A stretch of 52,108 nt of DNA from Flavobacterium branchiophilum NBRC 15030 = ATCC 35035 (GTDB taxonomy: Bacteria; Bacteroidota; Bacteroidia; Flavobacteriales; Flavobacteriaceae), in contig NZ_MUGT01000046.1 of NCBI RefSeq assembly GCF_002217205.1, forward strand, positions 1 to 52,108, in the 5' to 3' direction. The notes beneath the pieces were generated by a model. It did no database searches. It was given only the letters and a program-made list of their open reading frames with translations, and was not told the origin of the DNA. Both the position numbers and the translations under genes were made by a program. Shown here in pieces: positions 8,760-17,329 of the stretch (position 1 is the stretch's first letter; each line of letters starts with the position of its first letter).

Positions 8760-9401
8760 ATGAAGTTTTCAGATTTTACCACACTTATTTCAAAAATACA
8801 AGTGGCACCATTAGAAGGTTCCGTAGCACATGACAAAATGTGTCCACCCGAGCGAAACGAAATGTTGCAAAAACAAGGACAAAACGTTTGGAACGAGGCT
8901 AAAACGGCTGCGGTATTGTCTTTAATATATCCAAAAGACGAAGAAGCCTATTTGGTTTTGATTGTTAGAAATACTTACAAAGGAGTGCATTCTGCTCAAA
9001 TTGCTTTTCCAGGTGGAAAAGTTGAAACAACCGACAAATCCCTAGCCCATACGGCACTTAGAGAAACTTTTGAAGAGATAGGTATTGTTGCAAACGACAT
9101 AAACATCATCAAGCCTTTAAGCCAATTGTATATTCCGCCAAGTCGTTTTTGGGTTCATCCTTTTTTGGGTGTTGCAAACCAAAGCTTGTCATTTGTTCCT
9201 GATGCTAACGAAGTAGCTCAAATTATTGAATGGCCATTGAAGCATATTTTAGATGAAACCAAAATTGGTGAAAAACTAATGCAAACTTCCTACATGCAAG
9301 CTGTTGAGGTACCAGGATTTATGATAGACGAACATTTTGTTTGGGGGGCTACGGCAATGATCCTATCTGAATTGAAAGAGTGTTTAAAAAGTGTCCTTTA
9401 A
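8760..9401 (+). CDS. NUDIX hydrolase, CoA pyrophosphatase type
   Basis: A 213-residue NUDIX enzyme. The NUDIX box runs from GGKVETTDKS through ALRETFEEIGI and keeps the metal-binding REtfEE core. Just before it, VRNTYKGVHSAQIAFPGGK resembles the extra motif of the CoA diphosphatase subfamily (NudL/NUDT7 type), which cleaves CoA to phosphopantetheine and 3',5'-ADP. Substrate assignment rests on that upstream motif and is less sure than the family. It follows the subtilase by 84 bases and precedes an acyltransferase gene with its own promoter. Confidence 0.85.
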   Translation: MKFSDFTTLISKIQVAPLEGSVAHDKMCPPERNEMLQKQGQNVWNEAKTAAVLSLIYPKDEEAYLVLIVRNTYKGVHSAQIAFPGGKVETTDKSLAHTALRETFEEIGIVANDINIIKPLSQLYIPPSRFWVHPFLGVANQSLSFVPDANEVAQIIEWPLKHILDETKIGEKLMQTSYMQAVEVPGFMIDEHFVWGATAMILSELKECLKSVL

Positions 9402-9416
9402 TTAATTAAGATTTTG

Positions 9417-9424
9417 TATGTTTG
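9417..9424 (+). promoter_or_regulatory. Candidate -7 box TATGTTTG
   Basis: Exact TAnnTTTG match, 29 bases before the acyltransferase start. The -33 position is T-rich (CCTTTAATT). Confidence 0.55.
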
Positions 9425-9452
9425 CAACCTATAAAAATTAATTTTCAATACC

Positions 9453-10262
9453 ATGGGGCTATTCAAACGCAATCCTTTTGGACATATATTATTTATAAAA
9501 AAATGGTTAATCCGTATATTTGCAGTGCTTACGCACAAAAGATACAGAGGTTTTAACGAATTGCAAATTGAAGGGTCTGAAATTATAAAAAATTTGCCCA
9601 ATACTAATGTTTTATTTATTTCAAATCATCAAACTTATTTTGCAGATGTTGTAGCCATGTTTCATGTTTTTAATGCCAGTTTGAAAGGACGACAAGACAC
9701 CATTAAAAACCTTGGATACATTTGGCAACCCAAAATGAATATCTATTATGTTGCCGCCAAAGAAACCATGCAAGCAGGTTTGTTGCCCAGAATTTTAGCC
9801 TACGTTGGTGCCATTACAGTTGAAAGAACTTGGCGATCCAAAGGCAAAGATGTATGTGAAAAACGAGATGTTAATCCAAATGATACCGAAAATATCAAAA
9901 TTGCCCTTTCAGATGGTTGGGTAATTACATTTCCTCAGGGTACTACAAAATCATTTAAACCTGTAAGAAAAGGAACCGCACACATCATCAAACAACACAA
10001 ACCCATTGTTGTGCCAATTGTAATTGATGGTTTCAGACGGTCTTTTGATAAAAAAGGATTGAGACTCAAGAAAAAAGGTATTTTACAATCATTTATCATC
10101 AAACCACCTTTGGATATTGATTATGACAACGAAACGATTGAACAAATTGTCGAAAAAGTAGAATATGCAATAGAGCAACACCCTTCATTTTTGAAAGTGA
10201 TTCCTGTTGAAGAAATGGAAGCGGCAGAAAAGCTCAATAAAACTCGAAAATGGGAGTATTGA
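9453..10262 (+). CDS. Lysophospholipid (1-acylglycerol-3-phosphate) acyltransferase family protein
   Basis: A 269-residue membrane-associated acyltransferase of the PlsC superfamily. The catalytic motif is SNHQTYFADV, which spaces His and Asp by five residues rather than the usual four (HX4D). Block III reads FPQGTTKSF instead of the classical FPEGTRS. The following PVRKGTAHI and VVPIVIDGFRRSF blocks agree with the superfamily. I recall the NHQTYFAD form as common in Bacteroidota homologues, so it is probably a lineage variant and not a broken enzyme. Likely role: phospholipid or aminolipid acylation at the inner membrane. Acceptor unknown. Confidence 0.8.
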   Translation: MGLFKRNPFGHILFIKKWLIRIFAVLTHKRYRGFNELQIEGSEIIKNLPNTNVLFISNHQTYFADVVAMFHVFNASLKGRQDTIKNLGYIWQPKMNIYYVAAKETMQAGLLPRILAYVGAITVERTWRSKGKDVCEKRDVNPNDTENIKIALSDGWVITFPQGTTKSFKPVRKGTAHIIKQHKPIVVPIVIDGFRRSFDKKGLRLKKKGILQSFIIKPPLDIDYDNETIEQIVEKVEYAIEQHPSFLKVIPVEEMEAAEKLNKTRKWEY

Positions 10263-10290
10263 TTTTTTTAAATTGATATAACGTAATATT

Positions 10291-10608
10291 TTACAATATT
10301 ATTTGTTCAATAGCTACAAACAATTGTGTAGCAACCCCTTGCCTTTGAAAACGGGGCAATACATACAACAAATCGATAGTAGTTGGGTGGTCTAGGGTAA
10401 CAAAACCTAAAACATTTTCATGTTCGTAGGCTAATAATACCACTTGTTGTTCGATGATTTGATGCCATTTGGATGTGTTATTCATGCTCGAAGCCCAAAT
10501 TTTTAATTGATTTTTTGAATAAAAATGGGTTGAAATATCCAAAACAGCATGTTCAAAAACGGATAACATGCTGGGGATATCAAGTATTGAAGCGGGCAAT
10601 ATTTTCAT
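10291..10608 (-). CDS. Short GNAT family acetyltransferase
   Basis: A 105-residue protein with the GNAT fold core. The N-terminal helix (ILDIPSMLSVFEHAV) is followed by strands VVLLAYEHENVLGFVTLD and the acetyl-CoA loop VLPRFQRQGVATQLF, matching the Q/RxxGxG/A motif. GNAT enzymes of this kind usually run to 140-160 residues; this one stops soon after the CoA-binding helix and lacks the last two strands, so it may be C-terminally truncated. It lies 12 bases downstream of the PH/SHOCT gene on the same strand and is probably cotranscribed. Substrate unknown. Confidence 0.75.
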   Translation of the reverse strand: MKILPASILDIPSMLSVFEHAVLDISTHFYSKNQLKIWASSMNNTSKWHQIIEQQVVLLAYEHENVLGFVTLDHPTTIDLLYVLPRFQRQGVATQLFVAIEQIIL

Positions 10609-10620
10609 TGCAATACTCGC

Positions 10621-11328
10621 TTACATTTTGCTTAAAATGTCTTTTTTCAAAGCATCATATTCGCCCTGAAGGATCAGCCCGTTGTCTAATAATTTTTTGT
10701 AATTTTGTAATTTTGCAAACAATTCATCTTGACTCAAGGGCTGATTTGGTGCTTCTACAGGTGTGTTTGCTACGGGTTTTGGCTCTTCAACCCGTAAATT
10801 GTTTGGTATAATTTCGGCATAATTGGTTACTTCCTCTGTTTCTATTTCTTCAATTTTTTCTTCAATTTTTTCTGAAATCCATTGGGCGGGTGCTGTAGTT
10901 TCTGGTGCTATGGTTTGGGCAACAACACTTCCTGTTTTGATGATCTCTAATTGCTCTTTTGCAAATGTATGCAATTTTCGAGCTTGAATTTTTGGGATAT
11001 AATCAATGGTAACTTGAATATCATTTTTGGTTGAAAACGAGAAATCAGAACCTAAAATATTTTCTTTAATAAAGGTGGCCACTACGTCTTCCCAATTAAA
11101 ATCGATAAACTCCATCGAAAGACCTAAATTTTTAGGTCGGCAAATGATGATGCGTTTGTTTGTTAAAACCACACTTTCAGGAAAAACGGTTAATGCTGGT
11201 TTTTTTTGAACACCAATATAGCCCACCTCTTCATTTTTCATTAATAAATCAGATAGTTTGGCCGATATTTTTTCGATGGCTTTTGGGTCTTGCTCTTCAT
11301 TGAGAAATTTTCTGAACTGCTCTTTCAT
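10621..11328 (-). CDS. PH domain-containing protein with C-terminal SHOCT motif
   Basis: A 235-residue soluble protein. Residues about 30-135 resemble a bacterial PH-like domain of the YokE type (VGYIGVQKKPALTVFP..., VLTNKRIIICRP, WEDVVATFIKE). A linker rich in E, P, V and A follows (about 140-205). The last 30 residues (DELFAKLQNYKKLLDNG ... EYDALKKDIL) form a SHOCT motif, a short helical element often found at protein ends and thought to aid oligomerisation. Promoter proximal to the GNAT gene. Function unknown. Confidence 0.8.
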   Translation of the reverse strand: MKEQFRKFLNEEQDPKAIEKISAKLSDLLMKNEEVGYIGVQKKPALTVFPESVVLTNKRIIICRPKNLGLSMEFIDFNWEDVVATFIKENILGSDFSFSTKNDIQVTIDYIPKIQARKLHTFAKEQLEIIKTGSVVAQTIAPETTAPAQWISEKIEEKIEEIETEEVTNYAEIIPNNLRVEEPKPVANTPVEAPNQPLSQDELFAKLQNYKKLLDNGLILQGEYDALKKDILSKM

Positions 11329-11465
11329 TTTTAAAATTTAGGTATAGAAAAGTTTATTTTTTTTTAAATGTTACAATCATTGTTTTTGATGATGCGAATA
11401 TAATAAAAAAATGTAAGTGTTGTCTAAAAAGTGATAAAATGTTTAAAATGAGTAAAAAAACATTA

Positions 11466-11498
11466 TATCGATAAAAATAAACATTTTATCGATAAAAA
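11466..11498 (+). repeat. Pair of TATCGATAAAAA boxes
   Basis: Two identical 12-base boxes at 11466-11477 and 11487-11498, with starts 21 bases apart (two helical turns). Each contains the palindrome TATCGATA. Related GATAAAATG strings occur at 11431 and 11535. The layout suggests an operator for a dimeric DNA-binding protein; this is inference. Confidence 0.5.
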
Positions 11499-11734
11499 AT
11501 GATTTTAATTCAAATTAATTTTTTATTTTTGTCCGATAAAATGAAAATGTTGTTGTAATATATCTATAAAATAGTAAAATACTTTAATTGTTAAAAAAAC
11601 GAAATACATTTTTAAATAATTGATAATCAGTACTTTATGATGTTTTCGTTTTTTATTTTAAAATACTTTAAAATTTAGAAAGTATATAATTTTAACGACA
11701 TTATGATTTTTTTTTACAAAAGATAAAAAAAATG

Positions 11735-11763
11735 TTTCAAATTGAAAATTTTTATTAAATTTG
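11735..11763 (+). promoter_or_regulatory. Candidate promoter of the FIST-kinase-polysaccharide run
   Basis: TTT(C) at 11735-11738 and TAAATTTG at 11756-11763, with 18 bases between the boxes, fit the Bacteroidota -33/-7 pattern. This would give a leader of about 120 nt. Confidence 0.5.
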
Positions 11764-11816
11764 ACTTTTGAAGAATATTAAAATCAAGTTTGGTAAATGT
11801 TTGAAAATGAAAGAAT

Positions 11817-11839
11817 AATAACAATATTAGATTGTTATT
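11817..11839. promoter_or_regulatory. Perfect palindrome in the FIST leader
   Basis: AATAACAAT, five-base spacer ATTAG, ATTGTTATT: a perfect 9-base inverted repeat 55 bases before the FIST start and downstream of the predicted promoter. It could be an operator or a weak RNA hairpin; there is no T run, so it is not a terminator. Confidence 0.5.
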
Positions 11840-11893
11840 CACTAAAAAAAGTAATGAATTTTTAGAAGCGTTGTGCATTAAAATCAAATATTT

Positions 11894-13036
11894 ATGAAAA
11901 AAGTAGCTTTGTTGTTTAGAAATGATACTTTTACAGTATCAGAAAAAGATCAAGATTTTGATTTTGAATCTTCAAATTTGGTTTTGGGTTTTGGATCAGG
12001 ACATTTAGTTTCAAATTCAGATGTTTATAATACAATTTATCGTAAATTTCCAAAAGCTCAAATTGCCCTTTGTTCTACGGCTGGAGAAATATTTGGCACC
12101 GAGGTTTTAGATGATACCATTTCGTTGGTAGCAATAAAGTGGGGTAGTAGTATCATGCAAACATCGAGCGTTTTGATAGCAGATTATCAGAACAGTTTTG
12201 AAGCTGGCAAACAATTGCTCCTCAAAATGGATCAATCAGCTCTAAAATTAGTTTTTATTTTATCTGATGGGAGCCATGTTAATGGAAGCGAATTGGTAAA
12301 AGGCCTAAACAGTGTCAAAGCCCCTCATTTGCTCATTACAGGCGGGTTGGCAGGAGATGGAACGCATTTTGAAAAAACTTTTGTAGGGCTCAACGAAGTG
12401 CCAAAAACAGGAAATTTGATAGCTATTGGATTAGGAGGCAAAAATTTAGAAGTAACACACGGAAGCCTTGGGGGCTGGGAATCATTTGGATTAGAAAGAG
12501 TGGTTACCCGATCGAAAGAAAATATATTGTATGAAATTGATGGAAAAAATGCTTTGGATTTGTATAAAAATTATCTAGGAAAATATGCAAATGATTTGCC
12601 AAGTTCGGCACTTTTGTTCCCGTTATCTATTATTTTAGAAAAAGGAACAGAGCCCATCGTTCGCACAATTTTAGCAATAGACGAAGAGCATCAATCCATG
12701 ACATTTGCAGGCGACATTCCCGAAGGATGTAAGGTTAGGTTTATGAAAGCTAATTTTGATAAATTGATAGATGCCGCCAGCGATGCCGCCAGCAACAGTT
12801 TGGAGCTATTGAGCCACAAACCTGCTTTGGCCTTTTTAGTGAGTTGTGTTGGTAGAAAATTAATTTTAGGGTCTAGAATAGAAGAAGAGGTAGAAGCTGT
12901 ACAAGACATTTTTGGAACAGATACGGTACTGACAGGTTTTTATTCTTATGGAGAAATTTCGCCTTTAACCCCTATGGGCAATTGTGGTTTGCACAATCAA
13001 ACCATGACAATAACAGGAATAAATGAAATTGAATAA
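11894..13036 (+). CDS. FIST domain sensory protein
   Basis: A 380-residue soluble protein with FIST_N (about residues 25-215, including GFGSGHLV and LITGGLAGDGTHF) and FIST_C (about 220-370, including GYFSYGEISP-like GFYSYGEISPL). FIST modules are predicted small-ligand sensors that usually work with histidine kinases or chemoreceptors. This one is a stand-alone protein, and the hybrid kinase starts three bases after its stop, so they are almost certainly cotranscribed. No enzyme motif and no membrane segment. Ligand unknown; amino acid-like molecules have been proposed for the family. Confidence 0.88.
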   Translation: MKKVALLFRNDTFTVSEKDQDFDFESSNLVLGFGSGHLVSNSDVYNTIYRKFPKAQIALCSTAGEIFGTEVLDDTISLVAIKWGSSIMQTSSVLIADYQNSFEAGKQLLLKMDQSALKLVFILSDGSHVNGSELVKGLNSVKAPHLLITGGLAGDGTHFEKTFVGLNEVPKTGNLIAIGLGGKNLEVTHGSLGGWESFGLERVVTRSKENILYEIDGKNALDLYKNYLGKYANDLPSSALLFPLSIILEKGTEPIVRTILAIDEEHQSMTFAGDIPEGCKVRFMKANFDKLIDAASDAASNSLELLSHKPALAFLVSCVGRKLILGSRIEEEVEAVQDIFGTDTVLTGFYSYGEISPLTPMGNCGLHNQTMTITGINEIE

Positions 13037-13039
13037 TAT

Positions 13040-16000
13040 ATGAGTTTTCATAAACATTTACAAAAACAAATTAATAAATATTTAGACCCAGAAATCATTA
13101 CAGACGAACGGTTTAAAAAATTTATCAACGCAGTTAATGATTCTTATTTGTCTTACGAAAGAGACAGAGAGTTGATGAGTCATGCCTTTATCGAAAGCGA
13201 AAAAGAATTTGTAGAAGTAAATGAAAACTTAAAAAAAGAATATGATTTAAAGGAAAAATCTATAGCAAACTTGTTTGAAAGTATTAGCAAGTTTAATAAT
13301 GAATTTGAAGCCATTCCTACAAATGATAAAAAAGATTTGTTATTTGTTTCCAATTATCTAAAAGAACAAATATCCAAACGAAAAGAAGTTGCAACAACCT
13401 TGTTGCGAACAATTGAATTATTAAAAAAATTGTTTGCCAATTTACAATCGGGTATTTTAGTAGAAGACGAAGATGGCAAAATATTGTTTTGTAACGATTT
13501 ATTTTGCGAAATTTTTGAAAAATCTGTTAAAGCTGATGATTTAGTAGGTAAATATTGTGATGATTTTAGAGAAAAAGCAGTTTTTAAAGATTTTGAAAGT
13601 TTTGAAATCCGAACAAAAGAAATTGTTAGTAAACGAGAAATTGTAACTAACGAATTATTGCAAACGGTTGATGGTCGCTATTTTGAAAGAGATTTTATAC
13701 CCGTATTCATCAAAAATGTTTACAAAGGTCATTTGTGGAAATATACAGATGTTTCTAAGCGAATGCTAACAAAAAACTTATTAGAACAAAGCGAAGAACG
13801 GAATAGATTGATAATGAATTCTGCTTTGAATGCCATTATTACAATTGATTCTTTGGGCAATATTACATTTTGGAACGACCAAGCCGAAAAAATATTTGGC
13901 TGGCACCGAGAGGAAGTTTTAGGCAAAAAATTGTCTGAAACAATCATTCCACAAGTGCATAAAGCCAGCCACAACCATGGTATAGACCGATTTTTATTAA
14001 CGGGTAAAACCACTGTTTTAAACAAACAAATGGAGCTATCTGCTGTGAATAAAAACAATCAAGAGTTTCCTATAGAAATTTCAATTATACCTGTAATTCA
14101 AAACGGAGAAACCTTTTTCTGTTCATTTATTCAAGATATTTCTGTAAGAAAAAAAGCAGAGCAAAAATTAAAATATCAAGAAGAAAAGTATCGAAATATT
14201 ATTGCCAACATGAATTTGGGGCTTTTAGAGGTAGATGTAGAGGAAAATATTGTGTTTACGAATCAAAGTTTTTGCGACATTTCAGGTTTTGATTATCATG
14301 AACTTATTGGCAAAAGACCCTCAGATTTGTTTAGTTTGAAAGAAAACGAAGCCTTGATAGAAGAGAAAAAAGACCTTCGAACAAAAGGAGTTTCGGATAT
14401 TTATAGAATTCCTATTATTAATAAAAATGGGGAACAACGCTGGTGGGCCATAAGTGGTGCTCCAAATTTTGATGACAAAGGCAACTTAATAGGATCTATT
14501 GGAATCCATTTGGATATTACCGATCAAAAACAATTGGAAATAGATTTAGAAGCCCAAAAAACAAAAGCAGAGGAAGCCTCAAAAGCAAAAGAAGCTTTTT
14601 TAGCCAATATGAGTCACGAAATCCGAACGCCTTTGAATGCGATCATAGGATTTTTAAGAGAATTGAAAAAACAAGAGTTGAACGATTTTCAAAGAAAACA
14701 TGTAGAAAATAGTACCGTGGCTTCCAAACATTTGTTGGCCATTATCAATAATATTTTGGATATTTCCAAAATAGAAGCAGGTGAAATGTCATTGGAAGAG
14801 GTAGATTTTAGCATTGAAAATACTCTTCATAAAGTTGTAACAGTACTCTTGCCAAAAGCCGAAGAAAAAGGTTTGATTTTAGAAGCCAATATATCAAAAT
14901 CAGTATTTAAAGTTTTTAAAGGCGATGCACTAAGAATAGAACAAGTGTTGTTTAATTTGGTAGGAAATTCATTAAAATTTACCAAAAAAGGCAGCATCAA
15001 CCTAACGTGCAAATTGTTAGAAAACCATCCCGATAAACAAAAAATAGAAATTGCCGTTGCCGATACAGGAATTGGTATGGACAAAAAGTATATTGACTCT
15101 ATTTTTAAGAAATTTTCGCAAGAAGATAAAGAAGTTACACGAAAATTTGGAGGAACAGGACTAGGAATGTCCATCAGCAAAGAGCTTGTTCAGCTCATGA
15201 AAGGCCACATTAATATTGAAAGCGAAAAAGAAATTGGTACTATTGTTCGGATAGTTTTTGAATTTCCAAAAGGTGATGTGAATAAACTATTGGAAGCCAA
15301 AACAGAACAAATTGAAATTAATTTAGACGGTGTTTCAATACTTTTAGTAGAAGACAATGAAATGAACAGGATGGTGGCTCAAAATAGTTTGCAATATTTT
15401 AAATGTGATGTTACAGAAGCCGTAAACGGGCTTCAAGCTATTGAAATGTTGAAGAAAAAATCATTTGATATTATATTGATGGATATTCAAATGCCCGAAT
15501 TAGACGGGATTGAGGCAACCAAAATCATTCGAAATGAATTGCACCTAAACACACCAATCATTGCACTTTCGGCCAATGCATTTAAAACTGAAATTGAAAA
15601 ATGTAAAAATGCTGGGATGACAGACTATATTTCTAAACCTTTTGAAGAACATGTTTTGTACGAAATAGTATCAAAATATGCAGCTAAAAAAAGAGTTGTC
15701 CACGACACACCAAAAGAAGTCATAATGCCGCTCCAACTGTCTAGCCAAAAGGTGTATAACTTGAGTGCCATCGAAAAAATGAGCCGTGGCAATCAAGATT
15801 TTGTTCTAAAAATGATCAAATTGTTTATAGAACAATCCAAAATTACCATTCAAAAAATAAGACAAGCAATTGAACAAGATGATTTTGAAGAAGTAAGCCG
15901 ATTGATTCACAAAATTAAGCCAAGCATCGAAGGATTAGGTATTTTAAGTATTTTAGATAAAGTAAAATTACTCGAAAAAATAGCCCTCGAATCAACAGAT

Positions 16001-16090
16001 AAAGTGCTTATTAGTGCACTATTTGACGAAATACAAATAGTTTTAGAAAAAGCAGCAGTCGAATTATACGAAAACGAAGTAAATAAATAA
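13040..16090 (+). CDS. PAS hybrid histidine kinase with receiver and Hpt domains
   Basis: A 1016-residue cytoplasmic phosphorelay kinase with no membrane segment. Order: coiled coil (about 1-135), three PAS domains (about 135-245, 250-375, 385-500), HisKA with phosphoacceptor H526 in NMSHEIRTPL, HATPase with EQVLFNLVGNSLKF, ADTGIGM and FGGTGLGMS, receiver with phosphoacceptor D815 in ILMDIQMPELDG, and a C-terminal Hpt with H957 in LIHKIKPSIEG. A complete internal phosphorelay (His-Asp-His) can pass phosphate to the separate response regulator encoded 25 bases downstream. The FIST protein just upstream is the likely sensor partner. The Hpt motif is slightly divergent (HKIKPS in place of HxLKG). 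Confidence 0.93.
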   Translation: MSFHKHLQKQINKYLDPEIITDERFKKFINAVNDSYLSYERDRELMSHAFIESEKEFVEVNENLKKEYDLKEKSIANLFESISKFNNEFEAIPTNDKKDLLFVSNYLKEQISKRKEVATTLLRTIELLKKLFANLQSGILVEDEDGKILFCNDLFCEIFEKSVKADDLVGKYCDDFREKAVFKDFESFEIRTKEIVSKREIVTNELLQTVDGRYFERDFIPVFIKNVYKGHLWKYTDVSKRMLTKNLLEQSEERNRLIMNSALNAIITIDSLGNITFWNDQAEKIFGWHREEVLGKKLSETIIPQVHKASHNHGIDRFLLTGKTTVLNKQMELSAVNKNNQEFPIEISIIPVIQNGETFFCSFIQDISVRKKAEQKLKYQEEKYRNIIANMNLGLLEVDVEENIVFTNQSFCDISGFDYHELIGKRPSDLFSLKENEALIEEKKDLRTKGVSDIYRIPIINKNGEQRWWAISGAPNFDDKGNLIGSIGIHLDITDQKQLEIDLEAQKTKAEEASKAKEAFLANMSHEIRTPLNAIIGFLRELKKQELNDFQRKHVENSTVASKHLLAIINNILDISKIEAGEMSLEEVDFSIENTLHKVVTVLLPKAEEKGLILEANISKSVFKVFKGDALRIEQVLFNLVGNSLKFTKKGSINLTCKLLENHPDKQKIEIAVADTGIGMDKKYIDSIFKKFSQEDKEVTRKFGGTGLGMSISKELVQLMKGHINIESEKEIGTIVRIVFEFPKGDVNKLLEAKTEQIEINLDGVSILLVEDNEMNRMVAQNSLQYFKCDVTEAVNGLQAIEMLKKKSFDIILMDIQMPELDGIEATKIIRNELHLNTPIIALSANAFKTEIEKCKNAGMTDYISKPFEEHVLYEIVSKYAAKKRVVHDTPKEVIMPLQLSSQKVYNLSAIEKMSRGNQDFVLKMIKLFIEQSKITIQKIRQAIEQDDFEEVSRLIHKIKPSIEGLGILSILDKVKLLEKIALESTDKVLISALFDEIQIVLEKAAVELYENEVNK

Positions 16091-16115
16091 TAAACCAATT
16101 AAATTGTATAAAAAT

Positions 16116-16556
16116 ATGGAAAATCCAAATGACAACCAATTCAAATTTTTTATTGTAGATGATGATGTTTTTTGTGCGAGTATGCATGAACAATATTTGC
16201 GTAACTTAAATTATGAAGACATTACTTATTATGATAATGGTAATGATTGTTTGAACAATTTAGATAAAAATCCCGACATCATTTTTTTAGATCATAATAT
16301 GGATGGTATGACAGGATTTGATGTGTTGAAAAAAATCAAACGAACAAACCCAAATATCTTTGTAGTGATGGTTTCTGGTCAGGATAATATCAAAACAGCA
16401 GTAGATGCCTTAAAATATGGTGCTTTTGATTATGTAATAAAAGATACAAATGTTAGCGATAAAATGGCTATTATTATCGACAAAATAATAAAGGTAAAGG
16501 AAGAATTAAGAAAGAAAAATCCTTCTTTATTTCAAAGAATTATTTCAAATTTTTAA
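16116..16556 (+). CDS. Single-domain response regulator
   Basis: A 146-residue CheY-like receiver with no DNA-binding output domain. The acidic pocket is VDDD (residues 14-17), the phosphoacceptor is D59 in FLDHNMDGMTG, the switch serine is in VMVSGQDN and the conserved lysine is in YVIKD. A TTG codon at 16104 would add four residues, but the ATG at 16116 is preferred. It is the likely final acceptor of the upstream kinase's Hpt domain. The next gene, the polysaccharide export lipoprotein, starts 14 bases after its stop. That suggests post-translational control of polysaccharide export through protein contact; this is inference. Confidence 0.88.
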   Translation: MENPNDNQFKFFIVDDDVFCASMHEQYLRNLNYEDITYYDNGNDCLNNLDKNPDIIFLDHNMDGMTGFDVLKKIKRTNPNIFVVMVSGQDNIKTAVDALKYGAFDYVIKDTNVSDKMAIIIDKIIKVKEELRKKNPSLFQRIISNF

Positions 16557-16570
16557 TAAATAAATAAAAA

Positions 16571-17320
16571 ATGAGAAAATTTTTTCTTGTTACGTCCTTA
16601 TCCATTTTGCTTTTTGCATGTAAAACACAAAATTTACTAGAGTCTAAAACAAAAAAGTCTGCTGCAGAACAAAAGCAAGATGCAAAAGACTTTGCCTATA
16701 ATCCAAAATACGAATACAAAATACGAGTAGATGATAAAATATCTATCTCGGTTTGGGGCGAAGACGAGTTTAGTGTAGGATCCTTATACGGTATATACAA
16801 TTCAAACGAAGTGTATGGCAAATGGCTCATGGTAGATCATAATGGAAATATAGAATTGCCCAAACTAGGCACAACAAATGTTTTAGGCAAAACAATTCCT
16901 GTTTTAAAAACAGAAATTAAAGATAAATTAAAAAAATTTTTAGTAAATCCAATTGTCGATGTCAAGGTTTTGAACAAAGAAATCACCATTTTAGGAGAAG
17001 TAAGAAATCCTAATGTTGTACAAATAGACAAAGACCACGTGAATTTGTTAGAAATGATCAGTAAAACAGGAGGTTTTGAATTTTATGCTAATTTAACTAA
17101 AATAAAAATTTTAAGACAAGAGGGTGAAAATGTTAAAATAACCAATATTGATTTGACAAAAGACGGAGATATTTTGAATAAAAATATACAATTATTGCCA
17201 GGCGATATAGTGATAGTTCCTTCCAAAAAATTCAAAGAATTTGACAAAAGAATTTCAACTATCGTACCGTTTACAACCACCGTTACTGCAGCGGCTGTAA
17301 TTTTAGGTTTTTTCAAATAA
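16571..17320 (+). CDS. Polysaccharide export lipoprotein (Wza/SLBB type)
   Basis: A 249-residue outer-membrane export protein. The lipobox LLFACK places the lipidated cysteine near residue 17. The poly-export domain starts at YKIRVDDKISISVWGED and continues over VDHNGNIELPKLG. One SLBB domain follows (EITILGEVRNPNVVQIDKD, LLEMISKTGGF). A single hydrophobic segment ends the protein (TTTVTAAAVILGFF), comparable to the C-terminal helix that forms the Wza outer-membrane pore. It pairs with the chain-length protein encoded directly downstream. It has only one SLBB, shorter than enterobacterial Wza (about 380 residues), which is usual in Bacteroidota. Confidence 0.9.
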   Translation: MRKFFLVTSLSILLFACKTQNLLESKTKKSAAEQKQDAKDFAYNPKYEYKIRVDDKISISVWGEDEFSVGSLYGIYNSNEVYGKWLMVDHNGNIELPKLGTTNVLGKTIPVLKTEIKDKLKKFLVNPIVDVKVLNKEITILGEVRNPNVVQIDKDHVNLLEMISKTGGFEFYANLTKIKILRQEGENVKITNIDLTKDGDILNKNIQLLPGDIVIVPSKKFKEFDKRISTIVPFTTTVTAAAVILGFFK

Positions 17321-17329
17321 TATTCAACT

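Larger units (their letters stand above)
11329..11893. other. Gene-free regulatory interval before the FIST/polysaccharide run
   Basis: A 565-base, very AT-rich stretch between divergent genes. It contains two TATCGATAAAAA boxes, a candidate promoter and a perfect palindrome, each listed separately. No open frame or RNA gene was recognised. Confidence 0.6.
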
